Source of the DNA: Sthenelais limicola
Taxonomy: Eukaryota > Annelida > Polychaeta > Phyllodocida > Sigalionidae
NCBI GenBank assembly: GCA_942159475.1
Contig: OW804102.1
Span: forward strand, 28,960,873-29,024,872
DNA length: 64,000 bases
Direction of reading: 5' to 3'
Shown here: in pieces, positions 31,066 to 40,319 of the stretch
Numbering within the stretch: position 1 is the first letter of the stretch
Layout: each line of letters begins with the position of its first letter
The notes under the pieces: generated by a model
The model's database searches: none
What the model was told of the DNA's origin: nothing
What the model saw: the letters and a program-made list of their open reading frames with translations, nothing else
Position numbers and translations under genes: made by a program

Positions 31066-33390
31066 CTATAGTTGCAGGTTAAGTCCTTTTGGAGCGTGGG
31101 TATCCAATATCAGGATCCATGCTTCTTCCAGACGTTTCCTATCGTTGGTGTTCTTTGGAGATGAGTCAATTATTTGGACAATTAAGTCCTGACTTTGTAG
31201 GTCGTGGTCTAGGTAGTGTTTTGCCACTGGTTTCTCCCTCCTTCTATTTCTGATGTCTCCTTGATGTTCTTTGATCCTCTCTCGTATGTTTCGTCCTGTT
31301 TCGCCAATATACTGTTTCCTGCAGCTCCTAAGAGGGCAGGTGATGCAGTATATAGTATTGATGGTGTCACATGTATTGTGACCGATCACTTTGTGGGTTT
31401 TTCCATTGTTGGTGGAAGTGATTTTATGCGAGGAGATGATGTGTTCGCATAAGTTGCAATTGAACCTTCCGCATGGGCGGCTGGTATTTGTTTTCTTGTT
31501 CCTTGGAAATGGGGAATGGACTAGGAGGTCCCTGCAATTGGGTGCCCTTCGATAGGCGACCATGCAGCGGTATTGCATGAACTTCTGGTTAGCTGGGCTT
31601 GGTCGTAGGAAAGATGTTGCTTCCTTTAGGATTTTTTCTGCGATTGAATTATGGGGGGTGTATTGGATTGTGAAGGGAATGATTTTCTTCTGTTCTTTTT
31701 CAATGGGATTGAGTAGGGTTTCCCTATCTATTCCTTTCACTTTAAGGATGGTTTCCTTAACTCTCCTATGATTGTGTCCTCTTAGGGTGAGGAGTTTCAA
31801 TAGTCTATGAGTGGCCTTGTCGTATTCGGTGGTTTCACTGTTGATCAGTCTCAAGCGGATGCTTTGACTGTATGCGATTGATTGGATCGTATGTCTGGGG
31901 TGATATGAGTTGGCGTGAAGGTATTGGCCTTTGTCTGTTTTCTTCACAAAGAGTTTGGTTTGAATTGAATTGTCTGGACCTCTGTAAACAGTAACGTCCA
32001 GGAAATCCACTGAGAGACGGCTTTGATGGTGGGTGAACTTGATGGTAGGGTAGAACGTATTGATTTCTGTCATGAACTCCGTGAGTTCATCTTCTGTGCA
32101 CTTGAATATGGCGAATATATCGTCTATGTATCTTCTCCAGAGTAGTGGTGTGATGTTGGTCCTATTGAGTAGGTCTGTCTCAATTTTATGCATAAACAGG
32201 TTTGCGTAGCTTGGGGCCATTTTTGTTCCCATTGCTGTTCCTTGTGTTTGTAGGTAGCATTTGTTGTTGAATACCATGGTATTGGTTGTTAATACCATCC
32301 TTATCATTTCGGTTATGATGTGGGGGTCGATTGGGTTGAATGGTCTGGTCATCAGGGCTTCTTCAACCGCAGTGATGCCGGATTCGTGGGGGATCGAGGT
32401 ATATAGTGCCGAAACATCTATAGTGATCATTATTTCATCATCGTCAAGGTAGCCTTGTCGATGTGAATTGAGGGTTTTGATGAAGTCTCTGGTATCATTT
32501 ATATAAGAGGGGATCTTTTTGACTAGTGGGCGAATTATTTGATCTACTGCTGCTGAGATGCGATCTGTGGGGCAATCAATGCCTGCCACAATGGGACGAC
32601 CTGGGTTCCCTTCTTTGTGTATTTTAGGGAGGGTGTAAAAAGGGGCCGTTTTGATATATTTTGGTAGGAGGGTGTTTGGGGCGTGAGATGGAAGGGCCCC
32701 ATGGTTTGCCATTTCTGTGATTCGTGCTTTGATTCTGTGGTAGTTGTTGGTTGTTGTTCCAATTGGTACCTGTTTGTAGTGAGATGTGTTGTTCAGTTGT
32801 CTCTCTGCTTCGGTTATGTAATTTTCTGTGTCTTGAATTACAATAGCACCGCCTTTGTCTGCCGGTTTGATTATGATGTCATTGTTGTTACTCAGGTCCC
32901 TGAGGGCCTGAAATTCATCTTCTGTTAAGTTGGGTTTTATTTTTGGTGGTCGAGGCAGGGCCTTCATTTTCTGAGTGGTATAAGAGGTGAGGGCGTCTAT
33001 GTCTGGATCCAGTCCCTTGGGGGGGACCCATCCTTTCGGTTCTGGTGGGAAGATTTGGGTGTCTTTATTCGGTTTGGGGTAGTTTTGCCAAAAGTGTTGT
33101 AGACGGACTCTTCTATTGAACATGAGTGTGTCTTTAAGGCTATGTATGTTGTTGGTAGAACGAGGGGTGGGGATATAATTCAACCCCTTGTTCAATAACC
33201 TTTCTTGGCTTTCATTTAGCTGGTGCTGGGAGAGGTTGACGATGATGCTTGCCTCTCCTGGGGGGTATCTCTTGAACCTCCTGTTTTTCCTCTCGTTTTC
33301 CTGGTTCTTCTCTCGGATAGTTCTTTCCTGAGATTCCTTTCCATGTCCTGTAGGACGTGGGTGATGTAGTCTAATATTTCGGGACTGCAT
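31066..33390 (-). CDS. Penelope-like reverse transcriptase / GIY-YIG endonuclease
   Basis: 774 codons from an ATG at 33390, uninterrupted. RT blocks in order are KPADKGGAIVIQ, LPKIHKEGNPGRPIVAG, MITIDVSALYTSIPHE, QGTAMGTKMAPSYANLF, the catalytic YIDD (about residues 421-424) and VDFLDVTVY. After a Cys-rich linker (CGRFNCNLCEH) comes the C-terminal endonuclease with YCITC, KQYIGETGRNIRERIKEH and EEAWILILDTHAPKGLN, the GIY-YIG domain of Penelope-like elements. The enzyme would nick the target and prime reverse transcription there. Its start lies inside ORF1, in the -1 frame relative to it. All key motifs are present, so it may be active. Confidence 0.93.
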   Translation of the reverse strand: MQSRNIRLHHPRPTGHGKESQERTIREKNQENERKNRRFKRYPPGEASIIVNLSQHQLNESQERLLNKGLNYIPTPRSTNNIHSLKDTLMFNRRVRLQHFWQNYPKPNKDTQIFPPEPKGWVPPKGLDPDIDALTSYTTQKMKALPRPPKIKPNLTEDEFQALRDLSNNNDIIIKPADKGGAIVIQDTENYITEAERQLNNTSHYKQVPIGTTTNNYHRIKARITEMANHGALPSHAPNTLLPKYIKTAPFYTLPKIHKEGNPGRPIVAGIDCPTDRISAAVDQIIRPLVKKIPSYINDTRDFIKTLNSHRQGYLDDDEIMITIDVSALYTSIPHESGITAVEEALMTRPFNPIDPHIITEMIRMVLTTNTMVFNNKCYLQTQGTAMGTKMAPSYANLFMHKIETDLLNRTNITPLLWRRYIDDIFAIFKCTEDELTEFMTEINTFYPTIKFTHHQSRLSVDFLDVTVYRGPDNSIQTKLFVKKTDKGQYLHANSYHPRHTIQSIAYSQSIRLRLINSETTEYDKATHRLLKLLTLRGHNHRRVKETILKVKGIDRETLLNPIEKEQKKIIPFTIQYTPHNSIAEKILKEATSFLRPSPANQKFMQYRCMVAYRRAPNCRDLLVHSPFPRNKKTNTSRPCGRFNCNLCEHIISSHKITSTNNGKTHKVIGHNTCDTINTIYCITCPLRSCRKQYIGETGRNIRERIKEHQGDIRNRRREKPVAKHYLDHDLQSQDLIVQIIDSSPKNTNDRKRLEEAWILILDTHAPKGLNLQL

Positions 33391-33818
33391 TGTTCAGTCA
33401 GTGTGGTTTTAATTGTGTTTATTTCGGCTTGTACTGATATGCTTCTTTGTTGGTAGTAGTCACGCAGGTGTGTGGTAAGTTCTTTTGCGAATTTTTGGTG
33501 GCTACGTTCCCATTTCAGGGAGAACTGAAAATCCTGGTCCGGTACTTGGGATAGTACTCGGGCCTGGAGGCCTCTTGGGGTTAATTGTTGGTCTATGCAC
33601 ATCTGTAAAAAGATGTAGTGATGATCTGCCTTCGTTTTTGATTGTACCATCTTTCTCGCTATGCGAAAATATGGTAAAACGTTGTCAGGAATGCGCGGGT
33701 TCACAGGGGCGGGAGTGTCGGTGGAATTACTGGCTGCTCCCTGCGCCGCGTCATGTTCAGTGTTTCCTCCAGATGTCGTGGCGGTGCTTGTTGAGGCAGT
33801 GGTCTTGTTGTCCCCCAT
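33216..33818 (-). CDS. Penelope-like element ORF1
   Basis: 200 codons from an ATG at 33818. N-terminal Ser/Thr/Ala-rich stretch, then a helical part (PYFRIARKMVQSKTKADHHY, then ITHVLQDMERNLRKELSERR) and an Arg/Ser-rich C terminus. It overlaps the RT frame by 175 nt. No known domain recognised; it could act as a separate protein or as an N-terminal extension of RT by frameshifting. Confidence 0.7.
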   Translation of the reverse strand: MGDNKTTASTSTATTSGGNTEHDAAQGAASNSTDTPAPVNPRIPDNVLPYFRIARKMVQSKTKADHHYIFLQMCIDQQLTPRGLQARVLSQVPDQDFQFSLKWERSHQKFAKELTTHLRDYYQQRSISVQAEINTIKTTLTEQCSPEILDYITHVLQDMERNLRKELSERRTRKTRGKTGGSRDTPQERQASSSTSPSTS

Positions 33819-34033
33819 TGTTGTGCTCCGTTCCCTAGTTGTAACTTATAGTTTTGGTGGTAAAAGAGGTGAATCGGGATGGGTTTTATCCGCGAGTGGG
33901 ACTGGATCCGTTGGATGCCGAGATTTATGCAGTGCAGATGCTTCAAGAAGGTAGGAAGATCTCTCACAGTCCCTTAGTTACCGTTCCGGGTCCCGCCAGA
34001 TCTAATGGAGATGCGGCGACGTGGTTGTAAAGT
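33819..34033 (-). other. Penelope-like element 5' leader
   Basis: Non-coding stretch between the 5' direct repeat and ORF1; no signal recognised. Confidence 0.6.
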
Positions 34034-34213
34034 ATAACGAGAGGGGTTTGTCGTCGTTATATAGCGGGGATCCCAGTTAATCTCTTCTTAGTTGTATATA
34101 TGGTAGAGGAATAATCCCAAAGTGTTGGTTGTTGTGGGTTATTTTATTAATACTAGCTTTCGAGCTATCTTGCTCTTCATCAGGTAATGTACATACGTTT
34201 CAGGGGGGTATAA
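34034..34213 (-). repeat. Penelope-like direct repeat (pseudo-LTR), 5' copy
   Basis: 180 bp copy of 29287-29466. Carries the second hammerhead-like core at 34158-34183. Confidence 0.9.
34158..34183 (-). ncRNA. Hammerhead ribozyme-like core, second copy
   Basis: Same CTGATGA, GAGC/GCTC stem and GAAA as at 29411-29436. Two cores about 4.7 kb apart fit processing of a read-through transcript into unit length; this is inference. Confidence 0.6.
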
Positions 34214-34885
34214 TTTTCATTTTCATTTGATTGCATAGGCAACCATCACTCACTTCCAAACCTGGCCTCCTCCACTCTGGGCCACAATCAGCAGGAGGCA
34301 TTTCACAGTGATGTTACACTTCAGTTACATAACTTATCTGATGATCTCCTCAGATATTTCCTCTCACTGAAATCAGTTTACACAGATGTACAGATGACAG
34401 TCTACAGATCCAAAGATAAAGATCTTACAGGATGTAGCTTGTCAGATCACACTTGTAGGCCTGGCCTAGTAGGAATGCCTAGTAGCCAACCCCCTGCCTA
34501 GTAACTATTCACAAGCTTTCAGGGTTGTTCACTTATCCTCAAGCACCATCCTAGTAGCCAACCCCCTGCCTAGTAGCCAACCCCCTGTCAATCACAGCCA
34601 GTCTGTACACCTCCCTCCCTGTCCTCCCTCCTCCCTCCCTGTCACTCACAGCAAACAGGCCAAGCCAATACACTCCTCCACTTAACAACACCAGCCAACA
34701 CAGTCAAAACAGACCCATGTGGCCACTGACAGGCCACCCCTCCAATTTAGACTTAGCCAGGGGTGCGACACACAGGCTCCTGTATAAGTATACCTTTCCT
34801 ATAGTGATACTAAAAGGAGGCTGCGCCCATTCAATCGAAATACAACTTAATACAGAAAAGCACTCAGAGGCTACCCTCCTAATTA
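34214..34885. repeat. ~790-bp repeat, second copy, right part
   Basis: Continues the copy broken at 29286 and matches 19550-20207, ending GGCTACCCTCCT. Slight differences from the intact copy (for example an extra CA in GACACACAGGC). Confidence 0.85.
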
Positions 34886-37800
34886 CTGGACCAAGTGTGT
34901 TTGGTGATTGTTAAGACCTTGAAAAATTGTCTCTCAGGTCCAGGAAGCGTGCAGACCTAAAAACAGGCACCTTCAAAATTTATTTCCCCATTCTCCTCAA
35001 CCACCATGAGGAGAATGGGGGGGATTAAAGTAAACCTAAAATGTGATGCATTAATGGTTATGCCCAGTGTCAAGTGGTTAGCATCTAAGACTGCCAACAT
35101 GGACATTGTGAATTCGAATCCCAGTGCAGGCAGCCTTTTAACATTCGTCTCATTTTCGAGTCATTTTATTTTTTAATTTCACTAATATCTTCACATCTGG
35201 GGCTCGGTTTTATTTTAAACTCACACATACTTGTAGTTGTTGATGCAATTCCCTTTTTGATTTGTCAAAGAATTAGAGAGGCTAAGCTCGAATTATACAA
35301 GAAAAGAGAGTTGGGTGGGGTTTGGGGATCCATAGATTCTCTGTAGTAGACTGTTACTGTAGAGGGATGGGTGGCGGTCGTAAGCTTGTGTTTATTTTGG
35401 GTAAAAATGGTTTTTGATTCGTCTAGAAAATCTTCAGATTTCATCATGACAGACTAAAACATACATTGGTAGTTGAATGCTTTCCTAAAGATTTAGAGCT
35501 TGATTCTGTATAATAGCCTTAAAAACACACACACTGATTTAAGGTATATGTATCCATCTCCATCTAAAGAGTATCCATCATGGATGTGTTAAAAGATATG
35601 CCCCATGGGCTTGTATCACCGAATCCCACTGCTGATAAAGATTTCTGGTTAGACTTCGACCAAAATACCTATATTTCAGGCCTTGAACTTATTTTTCCAA
35701 ATTCCCTGATTCACATTCCATAGTGTTGGGCTACCACTGGTCATTGTACCTTGGTTCCCCACTGGACAACTCTCGAATCAGATTTGGCAAGCCCTGAAAT
35801 TAATTCATAACTCCCCCTCCCGAAAGTTAAAAGAGTGTGATTTCTTCCTCCTATTCGAGTACTCTAAGTTCAAACACCGTGATTATTTTTACACTCAATG
35901 CCAAAAGATTAAGTCTGATAAACCAACAATTAGTAGGGTTCATTACAGGTAACAAGTTCACAAATTTAAATCCAAATTTATTAACGAAGTTTGCAAAATA
36001 TGTAGGTTTCTACCACTGGTGTAACCTCAGGTTCAATAATCTATAATATATCATTGCACATTATTGAATTACAAAACTGGAAAAATGTAAGCCGAAAGTG
36101 ATTTAGTTTTATATAAAATATGTAGAATTTTAGACTAAGAAACTACATATATATTAATCTATGAATTAAACATACATCTTCAATCACTTCCTAACGGTTA
36201 AAGAGGAAATGACACTGTGACTTATTTGAGAAAATAGCTACGCAGTTGACAAGAATTCAACCTCAGAGTAAAAGAAACTAATACGCAACTGCCAAGAAGT
36301 TTAGAACGATAGGAATTACCCATTAAACGTCATTTCTGCTGTTTCAACGGATGGGTGACAACGAAGTGTTTTAGAATTATCAATATGGCGAACAAGTTCA
36401 TCCACCGCTAACAACTCCTTCAAAACAAGGCTGTGTACATTATAGAGAACACACTGCTACAAACTACAGTGTGACCTTCCATTTCTTATCATCGAATAAG
36501 ACGCGATAGGAGATTAACCTCCTCGTGTTATCTGTATTTACCTAAAATAGGTTAGCAACGTCCCACCTCGTGGTTCAAGGCGTCTCTTTAAATGAAATGG
36601 AGGAGGAGGAGGATCTGGGTGGATAATCCGTCAGAGAAACTTCTCCCGCCTGCTATATGGCCAAACCCTCAACAACAGGAAGGAGAGGAGAGCTGAGGGA
36701 TAGAGATAAATAGTAGCTGTTAGTAGCAGCGATAAAAACCCAAAATGAAAATCAACCTGATTGTAAAATAGGGGCAACACATCTATCTAAAGCTTGATAT
36801 ATGTCCCCCTTGTTCCTTCCTTCGTAATCTACAATAAATGTGACATACACATTTGAAGATAATAGTGAGATGCTAGCTTGTATATGACTTGATTTGGTAG
36901 GGCACTGAACAGTGACAAGTCCTAAAACACTGCTGCATAATCAGACCTTGCTAAAGTTGGAAAGTTTGTGGCAAACTGACTGATCACCCTATGGTAGTAC
37001 TAGGAACTGAAGACCCGCAGCTTTGTCGTCGTCGGTAGTGCATGTGTGGATGGAGCTGGATCGGTCAAACTAGTTCAGCAGATTTCACTGTGATACGCAT
37101 GGAATAGTATAGCGAGCGCACTAAACGAATCAGTATTTATCCGGTTTACTGCTGACATTCAAGTACCATATATATCCCCATTATGTGAGTCTCTAAACTG
37201 ATCCTTTTAAACCGAAACGTTGGGCATTTAACATCAAGTCCGAATACAAAAAAAAAAGCACAAGTCTTCTTTATTGGAATTCAACAATCCCCGACCAAAA
37301 AGGTTTCCTATAACCAGTTTGTAGTGTGCCCCCCATCTTATCTGTAAGTGTTCCTTTTTATAATTTTAAAGGTATTGTCAATTGAACAGTTTACATCGGT
37401 TTCTATGAGTATTAACCTGAAAACATTTCCCAGATCCATGATCTGCCATTAATAATGACCCTGATAAATGCATTACATACAGTGCGAGCGGTTCGCATTT
37501 GCGTCGTTTACACAATAACCTTGTAAACTATCTTGTGACATTATTATCATAAAACAACCAGACACATGATGTGGGTAAAATCTGAAGTAAATAATGGTAA
37601 TGGATCACGTTTAGTAACTGTATATACAATTATAAGGGCCAACCTAGCCTGCTTAGCTGTCCTCGATTCCTCGAGACCATCTCACACTCAGGGTAAGGGG
37701 ACGAATATGTTGTCTAGTGCCAAAGTAACTCACAGTAAGTTACACCAAATAAAGCAGCTCTCTTTCAGTTCAAATCTAAGGAAAGTAAACTAATGGGCGA

Positions 37801-38799
37801 TATCAATATCGTTACTTAGCATCAAACAGGTGACAATCGCAGGTGCAACAACTACCAAGGCTTCAATTTACTTGCATAATTTCAAGCGGATATATTATAA
37901 TGGACTGCTAATATTATAACTTAATAAGGTCAAGGATTGGTAAATTAGACAATTTATAAGTCAGACATAATCATAGATATTATAGTGACATAGCAAGGCA
38001 GATTCAAATCCAGTTTAATTTCAACACTCTTTAATAGACTTTATTCTTTAACGTTTGGGTACTGGTAGTTAATGGGATCAATGACAATATGCACCTATCT
38101 TATTCCTAAGTATCTCGTCAAAAAGTCAGTGAACTAATTACAGGGAAAGAAAGATATGTTGACCTGAGCAACTGACAGGCAGCAGCCAACACCCCCACAA
38201 ATAATTGGCACAATCATCCATGGGCATGGCATGCACTTGCTGACTTGGGTTTAAATTACTAGATGATAGATCCCCGCGGTATTTCACAACTTTTCATTAA
38301 ACTTGGCAATGACATACGAGGGAATTAGCACTTACAATAAATACCCATGTCCATGATGTATGAAATAAGCACTCCACCAACCTTTCAAATCATGGAAATA
38401 AATGAGTTGTTTTAATTAAACCAAAACCTGGGACTAGGCCCACAGGACGCTTGGCGGAAAGCCAAAGAAACCAGCGCGACAACACTAGGGAAAATGCGCA
38501 ACAAACTTCATCGATATTTTTCTTCACGGCATTGTCCAGGAATAGCCTTCTCCCTGCTTGTATTCAGTAACCTTTAGTTTGACAGAATACAGGAAGTTAA
38601 AATAAGTTTAAACCTGCTTAATGCCACACGAGTTCCATGGGAGTGGAGCAGAACGAACGGACGGAAGAGCTTCCCGAGCCGAGTAACCAACCCGCGAATG
38701 TAAACCACAAAACTACCTGACAAAACACAGATATATCCTGTATTTCTCAGTAAAAAGTGCCAAAATATGTGACATTGGGTGACACTCTTACTTACTGAC
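34886..38799. other. Presumed 5' intron of TTC3-like gene
   Basis: Apart from the tRNA-like relic at 35060-35135, no exon, RNA or repeat was recognised. The inverted pair near 34990 (CATTCTCCTCAACC / GAGGAGAATG) is a short hairpin. Confidence 0.4.
35060..35135 (+). repeat. tRNA-derived SINE relic
   Basis: CAAGTGGTTAGCATCTAAGA resembles a tRNA A-box arm and AATTCGAATCCCAG resembles a B box about 40 bases later. Reads as a tRNA-like SINE head, not an intact tRNA gene. Confidence 0.55.
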
Positions 38800-39130
38800 C
38801 TGTACAGATGATGTTCTGCGGATGTAAGTTGGGATTAGCTCAAAAAGACTTGGCTTATTTGGATAGACTTCTGTCCACCATGAGGTAACTTCTAACTTCT
38901 ACTGTACTTGTTGTGGAAAGTCCACAAGAAATAGTCTTCCCTGTTATAAATAAACTCTTTTATCCTGACAAAACATTTATCAAATTATTCTCTGAAATGA
39001 CAAACTCGGAAAGTATTCTGTTCTAACGTAAAGCATAGGTCATTATGTTGAAACAAAAATAAAGTCTCAAAATAAAATTTCTATTGGATAACATTTCTGC
39101 GACAGTGCTTCCGGTTCCGGTTATTGTCAG
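38800..39130. promoter_or_regulatory. Candidate shared promoter and 5' UTR exon of TTC3-like gene
   Basis: On the minus strand, CTGTACAG followed by GTCAGTAAG at 38799 is a fair splice donor for the missing 5' UTR exon. Near 39105-39120, CTTCCGGTTCCGG resembles ETS sites common in bidirectional promoters. Transcript starts cannot be seen. Confidence 0.3.
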
Positions 39131-39717
39131 AAGTAGTCGAAAAAGGAGCAGTAGGTTAGTGAGCTTTCACTTTTTGAACGATTATGATTATCACTTGAAT
39201 TCAAATATACATTTCACACCGTAAAATTGTTCTAATTGTTGTAATTCATCGTTATGTATTGATGATTATGTTGATCAAGAGGTATGATTAGCGAAAATTG
39301 AAACGTAAACATGGAACTAGTTGGGTCACTTGCATTGGGAGGGTTGGAATGTAGGGCAGTTACACTCAGGGTTAGTAAACAAACCCCACCCCACACCCTG
39401 TCCCTGTCAAATTTTCTGTAGATTCGCCATTCGTTTGGAGTGTCATTGATTATGAATTGATACAAGCTATACCTATGTTGTACCAGTTATATACATCGGT
39501 TATAACTTGTCATGATTCATGGTCACTCAGTTAGTACTGTCACTACTGACTGGTACACTAACTTGTCTTGTATCACAAGGATATGACTCACACCACGGTC
39601 TGGGTGGTCATAATAACATCTTATCAACCTATGCTCGGGATGTTTAATGAATGGGTTACATGTTCTTGAATCAGGAGAGCAAGAGCTAAAGCACCTGTAA
39701 ACTTGACTCTGTGCCTG

Positions 39718-39823
39718 TCAATAGTTATCGGGAGGTATATCGCCGATATATATCTCCCGATAATAAACTATTGAACTTTGTAATCGCAGTGACCGATATT
39801 ATCGGTCACTGCGATTACAAAGT
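39718..39823. repeat. Two consecutive hairpins
   Basis: Hairpin 1 (39718-39774): arms TCAATAGTTATCGGGAG and CTCCCGATAATAAACTATTG, with a 4-nt bulge. Hairpin 2 (39775-39823): perfect 24-bp arms around one T, left arm beginning ACTTTGTAATCGCAG. Only a few bases separate them. Confidence 0.85.
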
Positions 39824-39898
39824 CCATGCCATAGGTCTGTAAATTGTAGGCCTACACCAGGTATCTATGTATCAGGTCATTTAATTTAGGACATAATT

Positions 39899-39952
39899 GC
39901 ACCCACAGCTTAGTAATAATATCACCCTAAGCCCACAGCAAGCTGTGGGTGC
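39899..39952. repeat. Third hairpin
   Basis: 13-bp perfect arms GCACCCACAGCTT and AAGCTGTGGGTGC around a 28-nt loop, 75 bp from the preceding pair. Confidence 0.75.
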
Positions 39953-40316
39953 TACTATAATTTAATTAAGGGGATCGGACTTTATGATAAATGTGATTCG
40001 ATCTAATTCTAGAATAATTAGACTTAAATATATCTGTGCTTTACTGGTATCAGGGCTGTCATTATATTGATATTATCTATTCTCGTATGTTGTATTGACA
40101 GATCATCCATTAGTGGCATTACAAATTTACATGCATGGGTTAATTCAAATATTCGATCTTCACCCACGTGTGAATACATCGCTTTTTGAAATCTTCCTCA
40201 GTTAATAAAGGCCACACTTTTACAACTTGTGCTCTTTTTGTTGACATCATAAACAACTAATGTTATATTGAAATTTATTATCGTTTAAGGTGACGTCCTG
40301 AAAAGAACCCAGCAAA

Positions 40317-40319
40317 ATG
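40317..40319 (+). CDS. Beta-trefoil gene exon 1 (start codon only)
   Basis: AAAATG followed at once by the donor GTAAGT. The coding part is just the ATG; the 5' UTR extends left. A possible upstream acceptor TTTAAG at 40284-40289 suggests a further 5' exon. Confidence 0.65.

Larger units (their letters stand above)
29287..34213 (-). mobile_element. Penelope-like retroelement, apparently full length (4.9 kb)
   Basis: Bounded by two 180-bp direct repeats (29287-29466 and 34034-34213). In its own 5'-3' order on the minus strand it holds ORF1 (33818-33216), RT plus GIY-YIG endonuclease (33390-31066) and a C2H2 zinc-finger ORF (30853-29717), all uninterrupted. It splits the second copy of the 790-bp repeat. 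The T-rich target TTTTCATTT is present at both borders, with extra CATTT on the right, consistent with a short target duplication. Direct repeats, RT type and endonuclease are as known for EN-positive Penelope-like elements. It lies in the sense orientation of the TTC3-like gene, upstream of its first coding exon. Confidence 0.9.

Noticed and set aside
31216..33838. Several plus-strand frames of 60-120 codons
   Set aside because: All are antisense shadows of the Penelope-like ORFs.
35060..35135. Functional tRNA gene
   Set aside because: A- and B-box-like parts are present but no full acceptor stem or cloverleaf could be formed.
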